Positions 18,039-26,221 of a stretch of DNA of 26,241 bases are shown piece by piece. The notes below the pieces were generated by a model that saw only the letters and a program-made list of their open reading frames with translations, did no database searches and had not been told where the DNA came from. Source of the stretch: JAIEPT01 sp038217425. Lineage in GTDB: Bacteria; Planctomycetota; Planctomycetia; Gemmatales; Gemmataceae. Made by a program: the position numbers and the translations under genes. The stretch lies in contig JBBQPM010000094.1 in NCBI GenBank assembly GCA_038217425.1, forward strand, positions 1 to 26,241, in the 5' to 3' direction. Numbering within the stretch: position 1 is the stretch's first letter; each line of letters begins with the position of its first letter.

Positions 18039-19871
18039 ATGGAACCCGTTCCGTCCGACTGCGCCCCGGCCACGGAAAGACTCGCCGAGCTGCCTCGTGA
18101 AAGCGCCGTGTTTCGTTTCGTCCCGGCTCTGGCTTCGCTGCGATGCTACACGTTGAGTGCCTTGCGCGCCGACGTCGTCGCGGGACTGACGGTTGCCGCT
18201 GTCGCCGTTCCCCAGGCGATGGCGTATGCTCGCATTGCCGATCTCCCCGTGCAGTACGGTCTATATACCGCGATCGTGATGACCTTCGTCGGCGCGCTGT
18301 TCGACTCCTCCAAGCAGCTCATCAACGGGCCCACCAATGCCATCTCGATCGCGCTGCTCAGCACGCTAGCGCTCATCGGCTCTACCGAAGAGAAGATTGC
18401 GGTCGCCATTCTGATGGCCTTTCTGGTCGGCCTATTTCAAACCGGCATCACGCTCTTGCGCCTGGGAGATTTGTCTCGCTACATCTCGCATGCCGTCATC
18501 GTCGGCTTCACGCTCGGGGCGGCGGTTCTGCTCGTCCTCGATCAGCTCAAGAACCTTTTGGGGCTTCCTGCCTTGGGCGATCCCCACCAACACTTCCTCG
18601 TCAAATTTTTCTTGACGCTGGCAAACATGGGCAACTTCGACGGCTGGACCTTGGCCATCGGGCTGACCACGATCGTGCTGGTGCTCGGATTGCGCCAGTT
18701 GGGAAACCGAACGGGGCATCGATTGCCCGAGTTTTTGATCGTCGTTGGCCTGATGGCTTTCGCACACTGGAGCCTGGGCTTAGATGTCAGAAAGGTCCGA
18801 ACGGTAGGCGACATTCCGCCGCACCTGCCCTACTTCCAGATGCCCGAGTGGAATTGGAGCCGGGCCCGCGAGCTCGCCGGGAGCAGTCTCGCAATCGCAA
18901 TTCTCGGATTGCTCGAAGCGATCGCAATGGCCAAGGCGATCGCTTCGCGGACCAAACAGAAGCTCGACATCAATCAACAATGCCTCAGTGAAGGCGTCGC
19001 CAATCTTGCGGGCAGTTTCTTTCAATGCATGCCCGGTTCCGGTTCGCTCACCCGCTCCTCAATCAACGTTCAAGCGGGAGCCGTCAGCCAATGGTCCGGC
19101 GCCGTCTCCGCAGTTGCAGTCGGCGTCACTATTCTGTTCCTGGCTCCGCTCGCTTACTACATTCCCATCGCCTCGCTCGCCGGCATCCTCATGGTATCCG
19201 CCTGGCGATTGGTCGATCGACAGCAACTTCTCTTTCACCTTAGAACGACTCGATACGACGCCGGCATCGTGCTGGCAACGGCGCTGGCGGCCGTGGCCGT
19301 ATCCGTCGAGTTCTGCATTTTGATCGGCGTCTTCCTCTCCTTCGTCATGTTTGTGCCGCGCGCCGCCCGAGTTGACCTTTCGGAACTCATCGTTACACCC
19401 GAGAACATTCTCAAAGAACGCACCAATGGAGACGTTCCTTGTTCGCGAATCCTCATCTTTGGCCTGGAAGGAGAACTTTTCTTCGGCTCGGCGCCTGAGT
19501 TGGAGCAGCATTTCGAAACGATCGCGACCCGAGCGGCAGCCGGAGCCAAGGTCGTGGTGTTGCGGGTCAAGAGGATTCGCAATCCCGACGCGGTGTGCCT
19601 GGAACTATTGCACCGCTTCCTGGCTGAAATGAAGAAGCAAGACGTCGCGGTCCTCTTGTGCGGCATCCGACCTGATGTGGCAAAAGTATTTCGCGATAGC
19701 CGACTCGATCAACATCTCGGCTCGCATCGGCTATTCATGGAAAGGAAAGAGGTCTTTTCGAGCACTCTGGAAGCCGTGCGTCACGCGTACGAGCTTCTTG
19801 AAAACGACCGCTGCCCCGATTGTCCGCGCAAGAAAGAGATAACTCGGGAAGTGCTCTACTACATGATCTGA
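18039..19871 (+). CDS. SulP-family anion transporter with C-terminal STAS domain
   Basis: A 610-residue inner-membrane protein of the SulP/SLC26 family, which moves sulfate, bicarbonate or related anions. The substrate cannot be told from sequence. The family signature PQAMAYARIADLPVQYGLY lies at residues 58-76 and GPTNAIS follows at 97-103. Hydrophobic helices alternate up to about residue 440, matching the usual membrane domain. A STAS domain spans about 468-588, with LEGELFFGSAPELEQ at its start. At the usual phosphorylation-loop position it reads IRNPDAVCLELL and lacks the typical Asp-Ser/Thr motif. The tail has a CPDC pair at 592-595. The length is normal for the family. ATG 18039 has no clear Shine-Dalgarno, which is common in planctomycetes. 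The gene stands alone, and its 3' end overlaps a convergent FN3 gene by 137 nt. Confidence 0.92.
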   Translation: MEPVPSDCAPATERLAELPRESAVFRFVPALASLRCYTLSALRADVVAGLTVAAVAVPQAMAYARIADLPVQYGLYTAIVMTFVGALFDSSKQLINGPTNAISIALLSTLALIGSTEEKIAVAILMAFLVGLFQTGITLLRLGDLSRYISHAVIVGFTLGAAVLLVLDQLKNLLGLPALGDPHQHFLVKFFLTLANMGNFDGWTLAIGLTTIVLVLGLRQLGNRTGHRLPEFLIVVGLMAFAHWSLGLDVRKVRTVGDIPPHLPYFQMPEWNWSRARELAGSSLAIAILGLLEAIAMAKAIASRTKQKLDINQQCLSEGVANLAGSFFQCMPGSGSLTRSSINVQAGAVSQWSGAVSAVAVGVTILFLAPLAYYIPIASLAGILMVSAWRLVDRQQLLFHLRTTRYDAGIVLATALAAVAVSVEFCILIGVFLSFVMFVPRAARVDLSELIVTPENILKERTNGDVPCSRILIFGLEGELFFGSAPELEQHFETIATRAAAGAKVVVLRVKRIRNPDAVCLELLHRFLAEMKKQDVAVLLCGIRPDVAKVFRDSRLDQHLGSHRLFMERKEVFSSTLEAVRHAYELLENDRCPDCPRKKEITREVLYYMI

Positions 19872-20397
19872 AAGCCGAGCCACGCGCCTCAAAAGTTGCC
19901 TGTGACCTTCCGGCGAGAACCCTTCTTACCGAGCGAACAAATCTCCAACTTTCCCTGGTCGTATTCACCGCGCCATAGCTGGTACTTGCCGACCCGGCCG
20001 AATTGTACACATGCACGGTGAAGTGGCAAATCGCGTTCGAACGCAAACCCGCGACAGAGTACGACGTCGGGTTCGCGCCCGCAGAGCCCACCTGCTTCCA
20101 CGACGAATTTACCCACCGACAGACGCGGTAGCCCGTCTCGTTCTTCGAGTCACTCCACGAAAGATTGACTTGCGTCGGCAATACCTCGGCTCCCTTGAAA
20201 TAACCCGGTAGCGCCGGCGCGCTCAGCAGCAATCGGTCTTCCAAATGTATGTCTTCGCACAGCTTCACCGTCGATAGGCGGCTCGAGGAATCTCGGCGCG
20301 TCGGACGGCGGACTAGGTAAACGTGACTGGCAAGGTCCTCCACTTCGTGGTTCCCTTTGACACCCTGGAACTTCACCTCATGAAAATCGAGAATCAT
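19735..20397 (-). CDS. Small FN3-domain protein or fragment with planctomycete LEDRLLLS motif
   Basis: A frame of up to 220 residues reads away from the sigma-factor gene. Residues 52-59 read LEDRLLLS, a motif found near the N-terminus of many exported planctomycete proteins. One fibronectin type III domain follows at about 61-147, with QVNLSWSDSKNETGYRV, NPTSYSVAGL and VYNSAGSAS as typical strands. After residue 148 the sequence turns Arg/Ser-rich with no domain character, and the last 137 nt lie antisense to the transporter gene. That tail is probably not native. The most likely reading is a 5' fragment of a longer surface protein whose remainder was lost. A short genuine secreted protein is the alternative. 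The start is uncertain; ATG 20397 is the first available. Confidence 0.5.
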   Translation of the reverse strand: MILDFHEVKFQGVKGNHEVEDLASHVYLVRRPTRRDSSSRLSTVKLCEDIHLEDRLLLSAPALPGYFKGAEVLPTQVNLSWSDSKNETGYRVCRWVNSSWKQVGSAGANPTSYSVAGLRSNAICHFTVHVYNSAGSASTSYGAVNTTRESWRFVRSVRRVLAGRSQATFEARGSAFRSCSRALPELSLSCADNRGSGRFQEARTRDARLPECSKRPLSFP

Positions 20398-20471
20398 GTT
20401 CGGACCGCGGACAAAGACCCGTTTCTATTGCGTCCTGTGAGAACTACCGCCACAAAAACGCGAGAACTCTT
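20398..20471. promoter_or_regulatory. Divergent intergenic region between FN3 gene and sigma-factor gene
   Basis: These 74 nt separate two divergently read genes, so promoters for both would have to lie here or inside the coding starts. I find no convincing -35/-10 pair and no Shine-Dalgarno for ATG 20472. Confidence 0.25.
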
Positions 20472-21296
20472 ATGCGGATCTTATCATCTCTTAAAGTCAT
20501 CGGGTTGGCTCGTGGAAACAGCCAACAGGAGTTCGCTTTCGGCTCGGCTGAGCGATTGCAAGCCTCGGTTCGGTTGGCTGTCAAGCAGGCAGCGACGGCG
20601 CCGGACGCAGAGATTCTCAAGTTCCTGACTTCCGCGGACGCAATCGAACGAGAGCGGGGTTTCGCGGAACTTCGGCGGCGCGTGACTGACGACGACCTTC
20701 GCGAATCCGCGGTCAACTTATTGCTGACGGCGTTTCGTCCCTACATCGTGGAGCGAAGCGTAGCCGCCATCAACCGAGCCACGCGAGCCACCTTTTCCGC
20801 TCAAGATGTGGCCCAAGTGGTCTGCTTGAAGTTGGCGAAGCGCGTCCGAGAAGGGCGCGTCGAACTTCGGAACATAGCTCAGTTCAAGGTCCTCCTTCGC
20901 ACCATGACGCAACAGATGGCACTCGACAAACTGCGAGTCAAACCCCAACCCTCCGGCCGACTAAACCTATCGGACGAAGTGGGGGGCGACCTTCTCATTC
21001 CTGCCGGCGATCCGACCGCCAGCGCTGTCGTCTCGGCTGCAGAGTTGGAGGAACTGGTTCGTCGGCATCTGCAGCCGGACGAATGGGCCGCTTTCCGCTC
21101 GCGCGTCTACGACAATTTGGATTGGGATGCGGTTGCGGCCGCACTTTACCCCTCCGACGCTCCGCCCGAACGAGCGAGGCGAGCGAACGCCGTCCGCGTT
21201 CGCCTTGGCCGGGCCTTGAAAAAATTGGCCGACCGACTTTCTGCTTTCAAACCGCTGCTCGCCGACAAAGGCATTCTGCCCGACGACGGCGAATGA
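20472..21296 (+). CDS. ECF-type RNA polymerase sigma factor
   Basis: A 274-residue cytoplasmic transcription factor. Residues ~77-158 fit sigma region 2: a helix ESAVNLLLTAFRPYIVERS, then FSAQDVAQVVCLKLAKRV at the place of the usual D-L-x-Q-x-V segment, then FKVLLRTMTQQMALDKLR. A linker follows, and residues ~188-256 fit region 4, with LEELVRRHLQPDEWAAFRSR and a recognition-type helix near LDWDAVAAALYP leading into RVRLGRALKKLADRL. It lacks regions 1.1 and 3, as in ECF and ECF-like sigmas. The ~75-residue N-terminal extension has no recognised domain, so the true start may be further in. The kinase gene begins 45 nt later on the same strand, suggesting an operon in which the kinase and sigma factor form one signalling pathway. 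Confidence 0.8.
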   Translation: MRILSSLKVIGLARGNSQQEFAFGSAERLQASVRLAVKQAATAPDAEILKFLTSADAIERERGFAELRRRVTDDDLRESAVNLLLTAFRPYIVERSVAAINRATRATFSAQDVAQVVCLKLAKRVREGRVELRNIAQFKVLLRTMTQQMALDKLRVKPQPSGRLNLSDEVGGDLLIPAGDPTASAVVSAAELEELVRRHLQPDEWAAFRSRVYDNLDWDAVAAALYPSDAPPERARRANAVRVRLGRALKKLADRLSAFKPLLADKGILPDDGE

Positions 21297-21341
21297 CCGA
21301 CTTCCCATCCATTTCGTAATCCCAGAAACTCAGGTACGCTC

Positions 21342-23360
21342 ATGCCTCATTCCGACGATCGCCTCGAAGATGCCCTGGCCGTTTATGAATTGGCTCGAAG
21401 AGAAGGAGCCCATCCCGACGTTCGAGATTGGGCGGCGGCTCGGCCCTCGATCGCTCCAGGTCTGCTGTTCGAACTCGTGCTACTGGAATTCCGCCTTCGC
21501 TGGGAACTAGATGGCGATTCTCCGCCCGTAGAGCAGTTTCTCGGAGCATTTCCGGAGTTCAACGACAATTCCGAAATGGTTCTCGCGCTGGTCGCTGCCG
21601 AACTCGATTGTTCCCCTGGCGACCCGAACGTCTCGGCGTATGCTGCTCGATTTTCTCGAATCGCGGCAGATATTCATGCACTCCTGCGTGCGCGAAGTTC
21701 GTCCCTTGGTTCACTTGCCATACCGCGTGCCGTGGCAGGCAACGATTCACAGGCTTCGACCCGTACGACGATAACTGGATTGTTTCAGCCTACCGTCGGA
21801 TGGGTGACTCCGCTACCCGACGGCGCGTCGATCCAAGTGCAAGAGGTTTTCACGGTCGAATGCTTGTTCGACGAAGGAGGATTGAAATGGGTCCATCGAG
21901 CGACGCAGACCGCTTCGGGCCGATCGGTTGCGCTCAAGACCTCCAAGTTCGCGGACGCGGGCCAAATGCTCGAAGAGGGACGACTTCTGGCCCGACTCGA
22001 GCACCCGAATATTCCTCCCGTAGTGACGTTGGCCGGCGACCCAGTCCCGATTCTGGTCGAAGTTCTGATCGCCGGGGAGTGCTGGGCAGACCGGCTGGCT
22101 CGGGAAGAACGCGAATCCGCCGCCGTCGAAGTTGGCGCCCGGGCAGCGCTGCGCCGCGAACGTTTGCGGGCGAATCTGGAGATCCTCTTCACTATTTGTT
22201 TGCCGCTACAGTATGCGCTGGATACCTGGCGCCTGATCCATTCGGACATCAAGCCGAAGAATGTGATGCTCGGTCGTCACGGCGAAGTCTACATGCTCGA
22301 CTGGGGGCTGGCACTTCAGGTCGGTCCGGTTGTCAATGACCAGTTGCCCGCTCCGCACAAGTCAACTATCAGCGGGTTTCGAGGAACGCCTGCATACGTG
22401 GCGCCGGAGATGGCGCGGTGCGATCGAGATCGACTTGGATCGGAAACGGACGTTTTTCTTTTGGGAGCGGTTCTGCATGAACTGCTAACCGGCACTCCGC
22501 CATACCAGGCGGCCACTCCGGAAGGAAGGGTGCGCGCTCTGTTGAACGCGAGATTGGGGACTCCGCCGGGAGTATCGACAACGCCGGAACGGCCCGTGCC
22601 AACGGAACTGATTGCGGTGGCAGCCAAGGCAATGGCGATGGAACCGAAGGACCGTTACGCGGATGCCGCGGCTTTCGCCGCTGCCGTCAAACTCTACCTT
22701 CGACGTTCGGCAGCCGAGGATCTCTTGAGCGCGGCCCGTTCTGAGTTGAGCACTGTTCGGAGCCAGGTGGAGGTGTGGCGTCGCGCCGGGACGTTGCACG
22801 CGGCCGTCACTCCCCTGATCGCGGTGGCGGACCGGTTTTACCAGTCTGGAATCGCCTGGAACGGATCAGACCCCAATGCCGATTCGTACCCCGAGGCTGA
22901 TGTCGGCGAACGTGATGCTCGGGAACTTCTACTGGACGTCGCTGAAGAAGCCGGCGATTTCGCTTTGGCCGAGGCTCAAATCGATCGGTTGGAGAAACTG
23001 CCGATTGCGAACGCCGATCGATTGACGACTCGAAGGACGCAGCTACGGACTCGCGCGGCTCGACGAGCGCGCACCCGAAAAGTAGCCCGCTTCGCGATGG
23101 GAGGAATCGTCGTTGCGGTCGCGGCCCTCACGTTACTGGCGATTCGACTCGACGGCGCCCTCGACGGCGAACGAACGGAACGTTCGCGCGCTGAGGCGAG
23201 CGCCAAGGCGGCGTTGGCGGCGAAAACCGAAGCCGACGGACAACGGCTTCGCGCGGAGGCGGGCGACTTCGGGCGCAGCGTCGCGCGTACGCCAGTCGTA
23301 TGGTCAGCGCGTTCGCCATGTGGGACGCGGGCCAAATCGCCGAGCTTCGCACCTTGCTAA
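21342..23360 (+). CDS. Transmembrane Ser/Thr protein kinase, N-terminal part of a kinase-WD40 protein
   Basis: The frame encodes 672 residues, native up to about residue 641. An N-terminal helical region (~1-115, with LLFELVLLEFRLRWELDG) resembles that of other planctomycete kinases. The kinase domain runs ~168-455: VALK with Lys199, alpha-C Glu near 211-212, HSDIKPKN at 300-307 with catalytic Asp302, DWG at 320-322 for the metal site, and APE at 354-356. The Gly-rich loop is degenerate, reading FDEGGLKWVHRA. A single transmembrane helix lies at ~584-602, followed by an Ala/Arg-rich coiled stretch. The frame then breaks near 23260, and the expected continuation appears in the -1 frame as the WD40 part. 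It probably phosphorylates regulatory proteins from the inner membrane; partners are unknown. All catalytic residues are present. Confidence 0.87.
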   Translation: MPHSDDRLEDALAVYELARREGAHPDVRDWAAARPSIAPGLLFELVLLEFRLRWELDGDSPPVEQFLGAFPEFNDNSEMVLALVAAELDCSPGDPNVSAYAARFSRIAADIHALLRARSSSLGSLAIPRAVAGNDSQASTRTTITGLFQPTVGWVTPLPDGASIQVQEVFTVECLFDEGGLKWVHRATQTASGRSVALKTSKFADAGQMLEEGRLLARLEHPNIPPVVTLAGDPVPILVEVLIAGECWADRLAREERESAAVEVGARAALRRERLRANLEILFTICLPLQYALDTWRLIHSDIKPKNVMLGRHGEVYMLDWGLALQVGPVVNDQLPAPHKSTISGFRGTPAYVAPEMARCDRDRLGSETDVFLLGAVLHELLTGTPPYQAATPEGRVRALLNARLGTPPGVSTTPERPVPTELIAVAAKAMAMEPKDRYADAAAFAAAVKLYLRRSAAEDLLSAARSELSTVRSQVEVWRRAGTLHAAVTPLIAVADRFYQSGIAWNGSDPNADSYPEADVGERDARELLLDVAEEAGDFALAEAQIDRLEKLPIANADRLTTRRTQLRTRAARRARTRKVARFAMGGIVVAVAALTLLAIRLDGALDGERTERSRAEASAKAALAAKTEADGQRLRAEAGDFGRSVARTPVVWSARSPCGTRAKSPSFAPC

Positions 23361-25567
23361 AGGAATCGATTCCCGCAGCCGGCCAAACCGACTCTCGCGG
23401 CTTCGAATGGCACTACCTTCACCACCTCGCTCACTCGCTCGCAGCGGACCGACTCGACGCTGCCGGCGTCAAGGTCGCCGCCCTGGCGTTCAGTGCCGAT
23501 GGTCGATTGCTGGCCGTCGGCGGAAAGGGCGACCGTCCGCTTCGCGTTTGGGACGTCGAAACACGGAACCTCGTCTGGTCGGCACCCGTCGGCTCGCCGA
23601 GTGTTGCCGGTCTTGCGTTCTCGCCCGACGGCAAGACCCTCGCCACTACCGCTGGCGACGATCAGGTCTCGATCTGGCCCGCGGCCGGCGGCAAACCGCT
23701 CGCTGTCCTCAGATCCGACGTCGGCCTTTTGGAAGCCCTTGCTTTCACGCCGGATTCGACCGTACTGTTGGCCGTCGGCACGATTTCGAAGGGCGCGAAT
23801 CTTATCCGGTGGTCCTTGCCAAACGGAACACTCCAACCGACGATCAAACTCAATGAGGAAAAATCCTTCGCGAAAGGCGAAGGAAATCGCTGGCAACTCG
23901 CGACGAGTCCCAAAGGGGACGTCGTTCACGCATCCAAATCCGGCATCCTCAAACGCATCTCGCTCAACGATCCATCCGTTGCATCTTACAACGTCGAACT
24001 ATCTGCCGGAGTTTCGCTCACGACGACGGACCGAGGCGACGTGGTGACCGGAGGCCAGGAAGGAAATTTGCTGGTGCTCAGCGGGACCGACGGCCGAGTG
24101 GAACGCAAGCTGGTCGGTCATCGCGGAATGGTAAACTTGCTGTCGCCTTCTCGTTCCTCCATCGTCGCCTCGGCGGCGCATGACAACGTCGTTCGTACCT
24201 GGGACTCCGCCACGGGCGAATCGCTCGGCATTTTCCGCGGACATACCGAGAGCGTACAGGCTCTCGCACTTCGGCCGGACGGTAAGCAGGCGGCTTCCTC
24301 CGACGGCAAGAACATCTTTCTTTGGCACGTCAACAGCACGATCGGCGATAAGCTTCTGACGAGCGGAAACCTCTTCGCCGTCGCAGCGATTCCAGGCACG
24401 GCGCGTGCAATTGTTGCCGGAGGCGGGTACATCTCGGCGCCTGTTTCGGACGTGCCTGCTTTGGTGCGAGAAGTCGATCTAACGACGCCGACGCTTGAAG
24501 CCCGAATGCTTCAAGGCGCGGGCATCCCGACTCCGTGCGTGGCTCTCTCGCCGGACGGCGAACAGATCGCGGTCGCTTACGGTCCGCTCCCTGGTTCGCC
24601 CGTGCGCGCCGGCGGGCGGGTGGAACTTTGGAACGCCGCGGGCTCGCGCTTGCTGAGAACCCTTCCGCATCCGGAAGGCACGGTTAGCTTCATCGCGTTC
24701 AGTCCGAATGGAAAGACGTTGGCGGCCACCGTGGTGTCGGTCGAGGCCTTGTCCGTCGCACCGGCACGAGTCGTCCTTTGGGACGTACAAACCTGGCAAG
24801 TTCGACATGTGCTGACCGCGTCGCTGCCGATCGCGAACTCCATGGCTTTCGCCCCCGACGGAAAGTTTCTTGCTGCCGCCTTCTACGATCCCAGCAACGC
24901 GGTTCGGCCCGGCGCCGTCGGAATCTGGAATGTGGCATCGGGATCGCGCCTCGAGGACTTACCGGGAGTTTGCCATGCGACGTTTGGAGTCGCTTTTGCG
25001 CCGGACGGAAAAACGCTGGCGGCGACCAGCGGCGATGTCGGCGACTTGTCGGCTCCCGGCGAACTCCTGCTCTGGAACTTTCCCGCTCGCACCTTGCGGA
25101 CGACGCTGCGCGGACATACCAAGTGCCCCATGGCCATCGCGTTTTCACCCGACAGCAAGCAATTTGCCTCATGCGAGATGAACGGCGATATTCTGCTCTG
25201 GGATGAATCCGAGAAGCTGCTGGCAAAGCTTTCTGGACATAAGTTGGCAGCGTCTAAGTTGGCTTTTAGCGCGGACGGCAGCCGACTGGCGTCCTGCGCA
25301 GCGCATCCCGATCAAGAAGATCTGGGCGAACCCTACATCTGGGACGTCGCAGCCCGAAAAACGCTCGCCAAGGCAGAAGGCCCGATTGGGACTCCAGTTT
25401 ACTTGGAGTTCACGCGCGATGGCAAGTCGATCGTCACGGCCGACGGCAGAGCCGCGACAGCGCGTCTCTGGCAAGTTGACCAGCTCAAGGTGACGGCGAC
25501 GATTCAATCCTCCCCGGTGTCGGAAGAAAAAAAGGGCACGCCGGAGCCGTTAGCGCCGTCGCGGTGA
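23300..25567 (+). CDS. WD40 beta-propeller region of the kinase protein, middle segment
   Basis: This is the continuation of the kinase protein in the -1 frame, not an independent gene. Its first ATG sits inside the conserved junction RAQRRAYASRM, whose frame is already running at 23270. DSRGFEWHYL follows, the usual join between kinase linker and WD40 repeats in planctomycete proteins. About a dozen WD40 repeats come next, each with LAFSPDGKTLA-type and LWD/IWN-type strands, for example at VAALAFSADGRLLAV, IAFSPNGKTLAAT and AIAFSPDSKQFAS. They would form one or two propellers, presumably outside the cytoplasm, for protein binding. The frame ends at TGA 25565-25567, eleven codons after an A AAA AAG heptamer, and the propeller resumes in the next -1 frame. 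Confidence 0.8.
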   Translation: MVSAFAMWDAGQIAELRTLLKESIPAAGQTDSRGFEWHYLHHLAHSLAADRLDAAGVKVAALAFSADGRLLAVGGKGDRPLRVWDVETRNLVWSAPVGSPSVAGLAFSPDGKTLATTAGDDQVSIWPAAGGKPLAVLRSDVGLLEALAFTPDSTVLLAVGTISKGANLIRWSLPNGTLQPTIKLNEEKSFAKGEGNRWQLATSPKGDVVHASKSGILKRISLNDPSVASYNVELSAGVSLTTTDRGDVVTGGQEGNLLVLSGTDGRVERKLVGHRGMVNLLSPSRSSIVASAAHDNVVRTWDSATGESLGIFRGHTESVQALALRPDGKQAASSDGKNIFLWHVNSTIGDKLLTSGNLFAVAAIPGTARAIVAGGGYISAPVSDVPALVREVDLTTPTLEARMLQGAGIPTPCVALSPDGEQIAVAYGPLPGSPVRAGGRVELWNAAGSRLLRTLPHPEGTVSFIAFSPNGKTLAATVVSVEALSVAPARVVLWDVQTWQVRHVLTASLPIANSMAFAPDGKFLAAAFYDPSNAVRPGAVGIWNVASGSRLEDLPGVCHATFGVAFAPDGKTLAATSGDVGDLSAPGELLLWNFPARTLRTTLRGHTKCPMAIAFSPDSKQFASCEMNGDILLWDESEKLLAKLSGHKLAASKLAFSADGSRLASCAAHPDQEDLGEPYIWDVAARKTLAKAEGPIGTPVYLEFTRDGKSIVTADGRAATARLWQVDQLKVTATIQSSPVSEEKKGTPEPLAPSR
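25528..25534 (+). promoter_or_regulatory. Candidate -1 ribosomal frameshift site A AAA AAG
   Basis: In the frame of the middle WD40 segment the codons read GAA AAA AAG, so the heptamer A AAA AAG is in the correct register for -1 slippage. After slipping, the frame continues GGG CAC GCC GGA, giving the WD40 motif GHAGAVSAVAV with no gap. A 7-bp stem CGCCGTC/GACGGCG (25554-25560, 25566-25572) lies 19 nt downstream, which is farther than usual for a stimulator. No Shine-Dalgarno-like stimulator is seen upstream. A lost A in the homopolymer, real or a sequencing error, would look the same. Confidence 0.4.
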
Positions 25568-26151
25568 CGGCGGACGGAAAGACGCTCCTGACCGCCGGCG
25601 CCGACCGAACCGTCAAGCTCTGGAACTTGTCGACGGGCAAAGTTCGCCATACGCTCGAAGGTCACTCGGTACATATCACCTCCTTGGCGGTAACTCCCGA
25701 CGGGCACGTCGCAGCCAGCGGCGGCGGCACGCCCGTGCCCACGGGCATGACGAAACTTCTTGCCAGCGATCGTGAAGTGCGTCTTTGGGACCTGACCGAA
25801 TCGAAACTCCGCACGCGCCTCCCCATGCCCGCCGCCGTCACCGACCTCGCTTTCTCGCCGGACGGAACGTTGCTCGCCGTCGCACTTCAGGACACGTACG
25901 CCGAGGGGAAAAAACCTCTTCCGCCGGGCGAGATTATCTCACGTCGAGGCGAAGTTCAAATCTGGGACTGGGCCGGCGCTCGACTTGTTCACCGCATTCG
26001 CGACGAAAGCGATCACCGCCCCCTCGTGGTACCGACGCGAATTGCGTGGGCCCCGAGCGGTCAATCCCTGGCAATCGCCGCCTATCCCTATCCGGACGTA
26101 CTAACGAGGCTCCGCCTCAGACCGACGAGGCATGGTAAGATAGCGGCATAG
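25564..26151 (+). CDS. WD40 beta-propeller region of the kinase protein, C-terminal segment
   Basis: This is the final part of the split kinase-WD40 protein. The frame is meaningful from about 25534, before the GTG at 25564, so that GTG is probably not a start. It encodes three to four WD40 repeats: VSAVAVTADGKTLLTAG with TVKLWN, ITSLAVTPDGHVAASG with EVRLWDL, VTDLAFSPDGTLLAVAL with EVQIWDW, and a last partial one at RIAWAPSGQSLAIAAY. It ends at TAG 26149-26151 after a basic tail. If both frame breaks are bridged, the whole product from 21342 is about 1,600 residues, a normal size for kinase-WD40 proteins. Confidence 0.75.
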   Translation: MTADGKTLLTAGADRTVKLWNLSTGKVRHTLEGHSVHITSLAVTPDGHVAASGGGTPVPTGMTKLLASDREVRLWDLTESKLRTRLPMPAAVTDLAFSPDGTLLAVALQDTYAEGKKPLPPGEIISRRGEVQIWDWAGARLVHRIRDESDHRPLVVPTRIAWAPSGQSLAIAAYPYPDVLTRLRLRPTRHGKIAA

Positions 26152-26204
26152 AGCGACTCTTTGGTTCGACCGAAGTTTGCAAGCATAACGACGGCATCAA
26201 TGAC

Positions 26205-26221
26205 CTTCGCAATTTGCGAAG
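26205..26221. terminator. Hairpin downstream of the kinase-WD40 gene
   Basis: CTTCGCA (26205-26211) and TGCGAAG (26215-26221) form a perfect 7-bp stem with an ATT loop, 53 nt after the stop. No T-run follows within the visible sequence. It is a candidate terminator by position only. The rest of 26152-26241 shows no gene. Confidence 0.35.

Noticed and set aside
19889..20116. 75-codon - strand frame overlapping the FN3 gene
   Set aside because: The FN3 strands are encoded in the other frame; this one is its shadow.
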